NCBI RefSeq assembly: GCF_907164915.1
Contig: NC_061866.1
Span: forward strand, 48,167,370 to 48,231,369
DNA from: Impatiens glandulifera
Taxonomy: Eukaryota > Streptophyta > Magnoliopsida > Ericales > Balsaminaceae
Length of the DNA stretch: 64,000 bases
Reading direction: 5' to 3'
In this document: piece by piece, positions 25,826 to 36,016 of the stretch
How the letters are laid out: every line of letters begins with the position of its first letter
How positions within the stretch are numbered: position 1 is the first letter of the stretch
Position numbers and translations under genes: made by a program
Notes under the pieces: model-generated
The model's database searches: none
Seen by the model: only the letters and a program-made list of their open reading frames with translations
What the model was told of the DNA's origin: nothing

Positions 25826-27713
25826 ATGGATTCAACTCCTCCATCTCGCCGATCTAACGCCAAGAACCGGCCCAAATCGGCCTCACGTCTCTCCAGATTC
25901 AGCTGTTTCGACGCAGAAAGTGAAGATAGCCTTCGCATCTCTCTAGATCTTGTCCCTTCTTCACCAAAAATTGAAGCTTTAACTCCTTCTCCATCTCCAT
26001 CTCCAAGACCTTCAAATTCTCTCCCTATTCACGAGCTCCTTCTACTTTCCCCTTCCCCTGTTAAAAGATCGAAGACCCGTCTTTCTGATCGGCTTGAAAT
26101 TGCAGAGGAAGTATCTGGCGATCATGTAGGGAATCGCCGCCGGCAGAAGAACAAGAATGGGTCAATTACGGTTCCTTCTCCAAGAAATACTAGAAGATCA
26201 CGCAGGCGGCTTGAACCGGAGGCAAGAGAAGAAAGGGATTTGGGCGTGGCGGAGGAGATGGGTAGGATTAGAAGGAGAAAGAACAATGGCCGTTCAAAGA
26301 AGGATAAGCTCAGTTTGGTTCCATCAGCTCCATCCCCAAGTGGGTATTAATTGTTTTGTTTTTTTTTAAATGGAAAACCATTTTTCAGTTGTTAATCTCC
26401 TCTTTGATGATTTTGATTTTCTGCATATAGAAACCAGAGACATCATCGAGAGACATGATCTTGACCGAATTGGAGAGATGATAACTGATCTGATAATGTG
26501 GAATGATGTGGCTAAGTCTAGCCTTTGGTTCGGTTTAGGATCAATTTGTTTCCTATCTTCTTGTTTTTCCAGCGGAATCAACTTTAGGTATATATATATG
26601 TATATAAATCTTCTTAGTTTCTTCTTGACAGACACTCACGTGGTCTGATGAGTGATTTTGAATCTTGTTTGCAGCATCTTCTCAATGATATCTCAATTGG
26701 GTCTTTTGTTCTTGGGTGTTTCATTCTTGTCAAGCTCAATTTGTCAGCGGTAATCTATCAATCTCCCCTCTTGTTCTTGAAACATATTTGATGGCTTCAT
26801 GAAAAAACTTAAAAGATGATATTGACAGGGAAAATGCAGAAAAGAGGCCTGAATTGAAGCTAGGAGAAGAAGATATATTGAGAATGGCTAGACTTATACT
26901 TCCAACAATAAACTTAGCTCTTTCAAAGACAAGGCAACTATTTTCTGGTGAACCCACAATGACACTCAAAGTAAGGATCATTTAACACAAATTTAGATTT
27001 TTCTTCTAGACAACTAGAAAACCCTGTTAACCTGTTTTTTGAGATTATATAGGTTGCTCCATTTCTGGTTATGGGAGCAGAATATGGTTATCTTATGACA
27101 CTGAAGAGGCTTTTGGCTGTTGGTAAGAGACAGTTTTTTTTTTGTCTTTTTTTGGGGTTTGGTTCTATTGTTGTTGTGAATAATTGAAAATCTGTTAAAT
27201 TGATAACAAACAGGTTTCTTTATTAGCTTTACTGGTCCAAAGTTGTTCTCTCGCTACCAGGGACAAATAAACGACAAGGGTAAGAAATGCACAAAATGAA
27301 TGAATGAATTATACTCTTCTTCTTTTTCTGCATTCTTGTGAACTAAACAAAATTTGGGTGAAAAAAAAAAAACACAGTTCAACTTGTGAAGAGGAGAGTG
27401 TTGGATGCTTGGACTGCTTGTTCTCATAAGAGGATTGTAGGAGTTTCAGTTGTTACAGCCTTCTGGAACTTGTCCACCATTAAAACAAGGATATTTGCAG
27501 GTAATAACCTGGAAATTTATTAATCTTAAATTTACTTTATGAACTGAAATTTTGAATAATGGGTTAATTTCATTGTCCAACATATATATAGCTTTCATAT
27601 TATTGGTATTGGTGCGATACAACCGGCTGCATTCGGAAGCAGAAGTGAAAGATGTTGTGGCTGTAAAAGAGCAGAATATAGAGCATTTGGGGACTCTAAT
27701 TGTGGTTGATTGA
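25826..27713 (+). CDS. Reticulon-like protein (RTNLB family, long N-terminus)
   Basis: Eight exons: 25826-26339, 26431-26587, 26675-26749, 26829-26970, 27053-27122, 27214-27279, 27378-27500, 27592-27713, giving 422 residues. The first ~170 residues are Ser/Pro- and Arg/Lys-rich, low-complexity (SPSPSPRPS, RRKNNGRSKKDK) and probably disordered. The reticulon homology domain starts near ITDLIMWNDVAKSSLWFG and continues through two hydrophobic hairpins (GLLFLGVSFLSSSIC; VGVSVVTAFWNLSTIKTRIF). Reticulons shape tubular endoplasmic reticulum by wedging hairpins into the membrane. The first intron is the least certain: donor A|GTGGGT with acceptor at 26430; an alternative acceptor at 26388 keeps frame but gives a 49-nt intron. 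Tail to tail with the NFD6-like gene. Confidence 0.85.
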
Positions 27714-28874
27714 AGCCTGAATTTGCCTTTATTGTATATGTAAAATGTAATGTTCTTTTCAATCAATCGTACAATAATACATCAGAAGATGTACACATCA
27801 TTGTAATTCATCAATTCAATTCAATCATTTCTCAAAATCAACTTGTTAAATTGAAATTGTAATACATTTTTTTTCTCTATTATTGTGTACAAATCAGGGG
27901 TTTGCAAAAAAAAAACGACTCTAACTATTTACCGCTTTATCGGAAAAAAAAGCTTAACTGAATAGTTTGCGATTATAACAAATTAGGAATCGAAACCGGG
28001 TTGGTTTACAAAATTAAGGAATATAATGTTCTTCGATTTGCTAAAAAAAATATTAGACACAGAAATGATAAATAGATGAAATTTGGAAGAGCGAATAGCT
28101 ATAAAAACCTATACTTTCTTACATTTTTTCTTTTTGATATAACATTATTCTCTACTAGAAATCAGGCCGACTCAAATCAGTGAAATGTGAAGCTAATATC
28201 TTGAAAATAGATAAATTTCTTTTATTATTAGTTTAAGATAAGTTGAATCATGTTTAGGGTAAAAGTTCTATTTAGGATATATTTTTTTAATTAAGTGATT
28301 ATAGTTACTAATTATCAAATGAAATTAATTTCAATAAGCATTTAACTATTCAAAATTAAGAGATAAATTGTATTATAAAACACAACTAAGTTAAATAAGT
28401 TGTTGGTCAAGCAGCCATGAAGATTTCCAACAATCCAACTGTTACATATCATCATCATCAACATCAACATCAACATCACCATCCATCAGTTTCAGGAATC
28501 ATCTAATCCTGCAAAAAATATTCCTTCAACCAACTTTCTAGGGCACATTCATAATTGCAAGCTGATTTTGATGTGTAATAAAGAAATTTGATTCATTCCT
28601 ATAATGAACATCAAACTATGGTCATCTTAAAGAGTAAGACAATGAAGAATAAAACCAAGTGTGCTATTATCTGCTAGCCATAACAACAATCAATTATCAA
28701 AGAACAGAGATGAGAAATTAAATTTTACTGGTTCATCTATGCAAAACAAAAATCCCAAATGATTCGACATGTCTCTTGTCAGCAAATTCTTAACTTCTAA
28801 CTTATCAGCCATCATCAGCTTTTTTCTGTGAGAACTTGCACAAAGTAGAGTCATTGGGGTCCTCTGAACATCCA
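27714..28874. other. Convergent intergenic region
   Basis: It lies between the 3' ends of the reticulon-like (+) and NFD6-like (-) genes and should contain both 3' UTRs. A CATCATCAACATCAACATCA microsatellite-like stretch lies near 28450. No other feature was seen. Confidence 0.4.
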
Positions 28875-30479
28875 TCACACATCTTCATTTGAAGCTGAAT
28901 GTTCAAGAGAATTAATAAGCTTCAATTAGAGATCAATATCATTGACAACTTTATTGTCTAAACCTAACATATATATATGTTGTTGTTCTATAGGGAATAA
29001 TTTATCAACCAAACCACCAAATTGCCAAAAGAGCACACACAAAACAATGATTATCGCAAGATTGGGCTAGAAATTCAAAATAATCTTCTTGATCACAGTC
29101 ATTTTTCAACAGACAAAAGTCACTCTCTCAATTTCCATCTCCCTAAATTCGTGATTAAATGTGAAATTTAAACATAACCCAAATTCATAACCTATTGTAG
29201 CAACCAATTTTTTGAACTTCCAAAACATAATTAAATCTAGGTATTCCATCCTTGGATCTCCATCTTCATCTAGTCTTGTCAACGCCTACAACAGGAAAAA
29301 ATTCAACTACTCCACATCAAAACAAGTTGATTGTAGAAGAAAGAAGAAAAAAGTGACAACTCCTTAAGACATAAGAGGAAATCGATTGCTAAACTACAAT
29401 GGTTCAAGATTTTGATATCTTAATCTCTGGGCTAAGGACAAAATCTACTAACAAAATCAAAAAGAACTCAAGGATATATGTAGAATCAGAATCCATGTAC
29501 AGCTTTCATCATCTCTGATTAGAGATTAAACATAACTCTAGGAAGTACTAACTTGCCACAAGTTAATAGATGGAAATGACATAAGATGGGTTGCTACTAA
29601 GATACCTAGGACCAAGAAAGAAAGGCAATGGTCAGCTGGCCTAGATGACAACTGCTAAGGATATTGCCATAGAACATCAAATTGCTATCACCATTATGAA
29701 GAAAAAAGCTTCAATTCTATGATAATTCTAAGTTGGTGAACTCTGTCTCATGTCTTTATCTGGCTTAAAGCTGAAAAATACCTAATGACATTCCAACCTA
29801 ATACTCCACTTTCTGTACTAGTTGGAGTAGCTTAACAGTGGCCAGACTGATCCCTAAATCTTCCCTTCTTTCAAGTGCTACATAAGCATCTTCAAGCAGA
29901 ATCTAGGATAGAACACTGGTTCAATACCTTCCACGCACTAAGTCAAACCATGTTCAATTAAGCATATCCAAATGCACATTTTATATTTCACAGAACCGGA
30001 AAAAGATAACAAACTAACACAAATTATCTAAATAACAGATCAAACAAGTAAGAACCGAGGCAAATTGGCAAGAACAAGACTTTAAAGAAACTAGGTTATT
30101 ACCGTCCGAAAGCCAACCGTAACTCCTGCGGGAGAGAGATAGCTTCGAAGTAAGCAATGCAGAAGCAGTTGCAGTATGAAACGGCTGCATGGTCTCCAGA
30201 CAAGCGCTCATTTCAGCTGGACACCTATAAAAACAAATATTTCATTGCATACTCGTTTTCATAAATCCAGAAATTACATGCCTAAACGAATACAAAGACT
30301 TTGTGATGGATGTGAAGCACGGACCTGAAGATCCGTTGAGAGAGAGGATTTCTGCACGGGGCTCGAAATGGAGAGCTGGTAGCCTTTGCCTCTGAGGCGA
30401 TTCTGGCGGCAGCTTTCCTGACCGGATTCGACCGCAAAACGGATCTGGTAGCGAAGGACATGGCGGAAGATGCCATCAT
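28875..30479 (-). CDS. NFD6: NFD6-like small mitochondrial protein
   Basis: Three exons: 30479-30325, 30224-30103, 28894-28875, giving 98 residues and ending SNEDV. The N-terminus ([20 protein letters not shown], then [10 protein letters not shown]) is rich in Ala, Ser and Arg with few acids, a mitochondrial presequence pattern. The core [20 protein letters not shown], followed by [12 protein letters not shown], resembles the conserved 'MPLHSAxASARLxSxLS' core of Arabidopsis NUCLEAR FUSION DEFECTIVE 6, needed for polar nuclei fusion in the embryo sac. The last coding exon is only 20 nt after a 1.2-kb intron; its ending matches the short acidic tails of homologues as I recall them, but the small exon is the weakest part. 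Either of two adjacent ATGs could start it. A transposon begins 88 bp upstream of the start. Confidence 0.7.
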
Positions 30480-30559
30480 GACTGTCAAAAATGTTGATAG
30501 ATTTAACCTTCGAAATGGAGGTAAGGGTTTTATGATGATGATGATGATAGTCCCATAGG

Positions 30560-30567
30560 ACCGAAAC
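30560..30567. repeat. Left target-site duplication of the 3.86-kb element
   Basis: ACCGAAAC lies immediately outside the left terminal repeat; the identical octamer lies at 34426-34433 outside the right one. Confidence 0.75.
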
Positions 30568-31452
30568 GGAAAATTTGATAATATAACCCTTAAAAGAAAG
30601 GTATTTTGATTTTTAACCTTACTAATAAAGTTTTTGTTTTTTAACCTTTTTTTTTAATTTTTTCCAATTTTACCCTTAATAACCTTTTTACTTTTTTTTT
30701 CTTCCTTTTCCTTTCCTCTTCTCCTTCCCGTTTTCCCTTTACTCCCCGTCTCTTCCTCTTCCTGGCGACACGGCGACACCGTCCCTCTCTCTTCCCCGGC
30801 GACACAGCCCCGCGCCACCGTTCCTCTCTCTTCCTCGGCGACACAGCCCCACGCTCAACCCCTCTCTTTCCTTTGCTCAACCCTTCTCTCACTATGACCG
30901 CATTCTTCGAAACATGGTACTTTTTGCGTTTTCTAGTTGATAGTTTGTTAAAGTGAAAGTTCTTGATATACTTTGGTTGTTCCTCTAATTCTTGCTTTTC
31001 ATAAGTTATTAAGTAGTATTTAGTTAGAGTTAAAATGCTTAGTTTAGGGTTTGGGCTTTGGGCGTGGCTCTTGGGCGTGGGGCGTGGCCCTTGGGCGTGG
31101 GTCGTGGCCCTTGGGCGTGGGGCGTGGCCCTTGGGCGTGGGGCGTGACCCTTGGGCGTGGGTCGTGGCCCTTGGGCGTGGGGCGTGGCCCTTGGGCGTGG
31201 GTCGTGGCCCTTGGGCGTGGGGCGTGGCCCTTGGGCGTGGGGCGTGGCCCTTGGGCGTGGGGCGTGGCCCTTGGGCGTGGGGCGTGGCCCTTGGGCGTGG
31301 GTCGTGGCCCTTGGGCGTGGGTCGTGGCCCTTGGGCGTGGGTCGTGGCCCTTGGGCGTGGGGCGTGGCCCTTGGGCGTGGGGCGTGACCCTTGGGCGTGG
31401 GGCGTGGCCCTTGGGCCTTACTTCCCTACCCTGTTTTTGTTTTCATTATCTT
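30568..31452. repeat. Left long terminal inverted repeat
   Basis: Runs from GGAAAATTTG through pyrimidine-rich sequence with CGGCGACAC..CCCTCTCT repeats (about 30750-30890) and the 20-bp minisatellite, ending TTTCATTATCTT. Inside this limit its mirror partner 33546-34425 has the same order of blocks. Confidence 0.85.
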
Positions 31453-32052
31453 GGTTTGCACAAGCTGAGCTAATACACAGCAGATGGGCAATGCTTGCTG
31501 TGTCTGGAATTCTGATTCCAGAATGGCTAGAAAGTCTGGGGTTTATTGAGAAGTTCTCTTGGTACGATGCAGGAGCACAAGAATACTTCGCAGATTCCAC
31601 AACTCTGTTTGTGGTGCAATTGGGGCTAATGGGTTGGGTTGAAGGACGGAGATGGGCAGACATAATAAAACCAGGGTGCGTGGATATAGAACCGAGTTTT
31701 CCACATAAGAAGAAGCCAGAGGTCGATGTTGGCTATCCAGGCGGGCTTTGGTTCGACCCTTTGATGTGGGGTAGAGGGTCACTGGAGCCAGTGATGGTTC
31801 TTAGGACTAAAGAGATCAAGAATGGTCGGCTTGCCATGCTTGCATTCATTGGGTTTGTTTTTCAGGCAATTTATACAGGACAAGGCCCTTTAGAGAATCT
31901 TTCAGCTCATATTGTTGATCCAGGACACTACAATGTCTTCTCGGTACTGCAACTTTCATGCTTCGATCATATTCTTAATTTTCCAGATTGAAACATCAAA
32001 TTTTGTACTAATTTTGAAAACATTTGGTTTGCAGGCTTTCACATCGCACTAG
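31035..32052 (+). CDS. Chimeric ORF: transposon minisatellite fused to LHCA6-like antenna domain
   Basis: ATG at 31035 opens a frame without stops through the 20-bp minisatellite (about 130 residues of Gly/Trp/Arg/Leu/Val-rich repeats such as [10 protein letters not shown]). It joins LHC sequence at 31453 ([14 protein letters not shown]). The exon ends at 31943; exon 2 is 32035-32052, coding AFTSH, total 308 residues. The LHC part keeps helix 1 ([19 protein letters not shown]), helix 2 ([19 protein letters not shown]) and helix 3 ([19 protein letters not shown]), with the chlorophyll-binding ExxHxR and ExxNGR motifs. Wording matches Lhca6, a relative of Lhca2 that in Arabidopsis links PSI to the NDH complex. 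The transit peptide and the stretch before helix 1 are missing, so plastid import is unlikely. Expression is unknown. Confidence 0.5.
31056..31420. repeat. 20-bp GC-rich minisatellite, left array
   Basis: About 18 tandem units of the form GGCGTGGCCCTTGGGCGTGG, with variants at two positions (GGCGTGG/GTCGTGG and GGCCC/GACCC). Each unit contains GCCCTTGGGC, which can pair with itself as a 4-bp hairpin. Since 20 is not a multiple of 3, all three frames cycle through the same 20-residue repeat. Confidence 0.9.
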
Positions 32053-32992
32053 TGCTTGCTCTGCAGTAAGGAAGGAGCGCCAAGAATTTACATGCCAACG
32101 ATGCTGTGTTTCTTCTTGTCTTCTTGATTTTGTCCATTTGCAAATGTAAATATTATTTGAAAATGACCATTCGGATTATTTGTTGGTCAAATCTCGATGT
32201 GCTCTTAATGAAAAGATACGAAATTCATGCTATATTTCTATAAGTTTAAACATGGTGAAAGTTAAGCTTAAACATGGTGAAAGTGAAAACCATGATCCAA
32301 CTTCAGCTCAAATAACATGCCTGAAATTCCTACCTAAGTCAAGTGAATTAGATGCAACTGCATAGAAACTTGACATGAGTTAGGTTACTGAAAAAAAGGA
32401 TTTCTATTTGACAGAATTCAAACCACTAAATCAAAGATGAGACAAAATTATAATAAATAAAAAGATACTATGTATTATGTAACCCTTGAACTAAGGCATT
32501 GCTTGATGTTTTAATGATACTTTTCTATGAATATCTTGTTTTATATAAAAAAAAATATGAAAATTAATCCAACTAAAAAATCAAAAAGTAATAAGTAATG
32601 ACAAAATATATACTTCCCCTTGAAGTAAGAATCATTTTGTAGATTGTATGATATGTATATACATTATACAATATACATAGGTCCAACTTTAACAATAAAT
32701 GGCTATATATGACAGGTCGTCCTCATGTTTTTCATGCCTAAACCCGAGCAAATAAATAAATGATTAATTATAGGAGGGAGATCTCTAAAACGACAAGTAC
32801 AAAATATCACACAACATTGAATCTACATAAAGAATTAACAAAATCTGAATGACTGACAGTAATTATAGCATAATAGATTATTAGTGTAGAGAGAAAGGTG
32901 GATTTAATTTGATCAACCTCCCTATCGTTTCACACGCATATCTTTCACACATGAAATGATATGGGGTTTTCCATTTTCAGAATATATATAAA
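32053..32992. other. Loop interior of the transposon between the two LHCA6 pieces
   Basis: The first ~150 bp look like the 3' UTR of the captured gene. The rest is AT-rich without an open frame, including a short duplication AAACATGGTGAAAGT near 32250-32285. No transposase motif was seen. Confidence 0.45.
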
Positions 32993-33489
32993 GGTGTGGA
33001 ATCTGCGAAGTATTCTTGTGCTCCTGCATCGTACCAAGAGAACTTCTCAATAAACCCCAGACTTTCTAGCCATTCTGGAATCAGAATTCCAGACACAGCA
33101 AGCATTGCCCATCTACTGTGTATTAGCTCAGCTTGTGCAAACCATTTCAGCAGTTCCGAATCAGATCCTGAGATCAAACCATCCATTTAACATATGATTG
33201 GTTTTCTTCAATCTATCAAACAAATGCACGCTTACCTAATCCAAGTGGGTCGAATCCAAAATCTCCTGAAATACTACGAGAACAAAAAATGACAAGGAAT
33301 TTAGTGATGCAGTATGTGTAGAAGAATAAATACAAGTTTTTTTATTATTGAGAATATCAAACAGTATTATGATCAAGATTAATAGAGATTAAAGAGTAAA
33401 TGTGGATACCTGCCATCGAACCAGGGAGGAGGAGAGTCTTTACAGAAGAAAAATGTGACATCTTTCTCGATAACTTTCTGGGTATTTCC
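32993..33489 (-). pseudogene. 5'-middle fragment of LHCA6-like gene (inverted copy)
   Basis: Three exons can be read: 33489-33410 (ending SPPPWFDG), 33273-33234 (SISGDFGFDPLGLG) and 33167 downward (SDSELLKWFAQAEL continuing to EYFADST). Splice sites and phases agree across both introns. Homology stops near 32993, before helix 2. Exon 1 with the transit peptide is missing because the transposon arm begins at 33545. About 149 bp of the last exon are present again in the plus-strand piece at 31453-31602 with about one mismatch. The DFGFDPLGL segment is the usual LHC N-terminal motif. Confidence 0.75.
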
Positions 33490-33545
33490 CTATTTTTACA
33501 GACCAAATCAGATATTAGTACTGGTATCTAGCTAGTAGTGAAGGA

Positions 33546-34425
33546 AGATAATGAAAACAGAAACAGGGTAGGGAAGTAAGGCCCAAGGGCCACGCCCCAC
33601 GCCCAAGGGTCACGCCCCACGCCCAAGGGCCACGACCCACGCCCAAGGGCCACGCCCCACGCCCAAGGGCCACGACCCACGCCCAAGGGCCACGCCCCAC
33701 GCCCAAGGGCCACTCCCCACGCCCAAGGGCCACGCCCCACGCCCAAGGGCCACACCCCACGCCCAATGGTCACGCCCCACGCCCAAGGGCCACACCCCAC
33801 GCCCAAGGGTCACGCCCCACACCCAAGGGCCATGCCCCACGCCCAAGGGCCACGACCCACGCCCAAGGGCCACGACCCACGCCCAAGGGCCACGCCCCAC
33901 GCCCAAGAGCCACGCCCAAAGCCCAAACCCTAAACTAAGCATTTTAACTCTAACTAAATACTACTTAATAACTTATGAAAAGCAAGAATTAGAGGAACAA
34001 CCAAAGTATATCAAGAACTTTCACTTTAACAAACTATCAACTAGAAAACGCAAAAAGTACCATGTTTCGAAGAATGCGGTCATAGTGAGAGAAGGGTTGA
34101 TCAAAGGAAAGAGAGGGGTTGAGCGTGGGGCTGTGTCGCCGAGGAAGAGAGAGGGACGGTGGCGCGGGACTGTGTTGCCGGGGAAGAGAGAGGGACGGTG
34201 TCGCCGTGTCGCCAGGAAGAGGAAGAGACGGGGAGTAAAGGGAAAACGGGAAGGAGAAGGGGAAAGGAAAATGAAGAAAAAAAAAAGTAAAAAAAAAAAA
34301 AGTAAAAAGGTTATTAAGGGTAAAATTGGAAAAAATTAAAAAAAAAGGTTAAAAAACAAAAACTTTATTAGTAAGGTTAAAAATCAAAATACCTTTCTTT
34401 TAAGGGTTATATTATCAAATTTCCC
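33546..34425. repeat. Right long terminal inverted repeat
   Basis: Inverse of 30568-31452: AAGATAATGAAAAC, the minisatellite, TTAACTCTAACTAAATACTA, the GAGAGAGGGACGG-rich block, A-runs, then ATTATCAAATTTCCC at the end. ACCGAAAC follows directly. Confidence 0.85.
33577..33930. repeat. 20-bp GC-rich minisatellite, right array
   Basis: About 17 units of the complementary form (CCACGCCCAAGGGCCACGCC). The order of variant units differs from the left array, and a few private variants occur (CACACCCC, CACTCCCC, CCATGCCCC). Confidence 0.9.
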
Positions 34426-34433
34426 ACCGAAAC

Positions 34434-36016
34434 CCTAATATACCGTTTGGTTGACCGGTGAGGTTCTTTTTTTCTTTTGCTGCAAGACAAGGTCTAGTTT
34501 GGACCTTTTATTATTCCCAGTGTGGCTTCTTTATTACATTTGTATTTGTGGGCAATAAAACTGTGAAAATAAATAAATTCATACATGAAATTAGGGTTAT
34601 TTTTAAAATGTATTCATTATTTAAAATTTTGTTAGGTACACAAATTTGAGATGACCCCAATAATAAGCCGAAATGCGTAAAGTGTAAGGCTATAAATTAA
34701 ATAACGTTGGTGACTCTTTTTTTTTTTTTAACGAAAATGCCCCTATTGTGTGACGCAACCCCAGTTGTGTCACGTAATAGCGTCACGCAAAAAAAAATTC
34801 GCGATTCCGGTTGCGTCACGCAACCTCCGACATAGGCAAAATCGTCCAAAAACAATAAAATGGGTCACCAGCGCTTTTTCTTTTAAACTCTGAACTTTCC
34901 GCATTTAAGACCTTTTTGAGGGTTATCTCCTCAAATTTCCCATACACATGATAGTGTAAAATTATGTCATATTTTGTGTTTGTTATTTTATCAATTTCAT
35001 AGATAAATTTAGTATTCTTTTCCAATAAAAATATTTATATGAATCAATTGATTTGACCTTAAAATACATTATTTAAAATTATGATTCGACAAAATTTACA
35101 AATATGTCAAAGTGGATTAAAATTAGGTTACAAAACGATAAAATATGGATAAATATAATTAAAATTTATAGGGTGATGTCCGGTTTTTGAATAATTACGG
35201 TGAAATTTGGATTGGAGGGGCTGATATAACGAAATGCGTATTTGGATTACCATATCGATTATTTTCTGATGGACTTATTTAGTTAGAGAGAAATCGTCGA
35301 ACCCTCATATCGCAGTCATCCAATGCGTATCATGCTATTATTATTATGTCGATTTTTAATATTTGTTCTGGAAAATCGGCGGAGTTGGTCAGAGAGTTAT
35401 TCGTTCTCTTAAAATTCTACGAGTTCGATAATATATTAAGTAACGTGTTTTTATTATTTTTTATTTTAATTGTTAGAATAAAAAGAAGGATGGTATAATA
35501 AACCATCAATATTTCATCATCTCATCTTCCACTTCAAATTGTTAAAACGTTTTTCATCTTGAATTTGTTTGTATCAAATATAAGCAAGGTGTTGAATTTA
35601 AATTTATCTAAAACACTAGAAGAATCTAATCCTTGATGACCCTATTTAGTTTTCATGATCTTTCTAACCAAATATTTTGAGAAACAATTTTCATACCAGA
35701 TTTCCAATAATTTAAAATTAAAAAGAATGGATTTATATTAGAAAACATCAATAATCAAATCCAAGTCTCCAAATTATCACAACTTATCTTGTGGCCTGCA
35801 AACAAGGTAATAATATGGTCTCAAATCAAACAAAATACTCCAATTGGATCCTCCACTGCATCTTTTGTAACATTTTCTTCCATGCAAGACTAGCTAAATC
35901 TTTAGCACGTACATTCCCTTAACTGGAAACAGAATTCTGTTTTTTCTGTATAAACAAACATTTAAACCAATGTTTAGAATACAATCATAATTAAGAAGAT
36001 GCAAAGATAAAGAACA
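34434..36016. other. Intergenic, no gene seen
   Basis: The segment at about 34715-34835 has several inverted and direct copies of TGTGACGCAACC/GCGTCACGCAA, probably a small repeat-derived element. The rest, up to the DMP stop codon, shows no frame or RNA gene I recognise. Confidence 0.4.

Larger units (their letters stand above)
30568..34425. mobile_element. Gene-capturing TIR transposon (Pack-MULE-like)
   Basis: 3858 bp bounded by inverted arms of about 885 bp (30568-31452) and 880 bp (33546-34425), with termini GGAAAATTTGATAATATAAC and the inverse of GGGAAATTTGATAATATAAC. The 8-bp sequence ACCGAAAC flanks both sides. Very long terminal inverted repeats, an 8-9-bp duplication and captured host exons with introns are the hallmarks of Mutator-like Pack-MULEs; an 8-bp duplication alone would also fit hAT, so superfamily is an inference. 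The interior carries two pieces of an LHCA6-like gene in opposite orientations and no transposase. The arms are almost identical where compared, so the element is young. It lies just upstream of the NFD6-like gene. Confidence 0.8.

Noticed and set aside
30641..30892. Arg/Lys/Glu-rich frames in the transposon arms (also 34085-34339)
   Set aside because: They come from purine-rich low-complexity repeats present in mirror image in both arms; no conserved protein was recognised.
32996..33190. Plus-strand frame opposite the LHCA6 fragment
   Set aside because: It is the antisense of a clearly coding minus-strand exon.
31056..33930. Regularly spaced short repeats as a CRISPR-like array
   Set aside because: The 20-bp units are contiguous with no unique spacers, and the host is a plant; this is a minisatellite.
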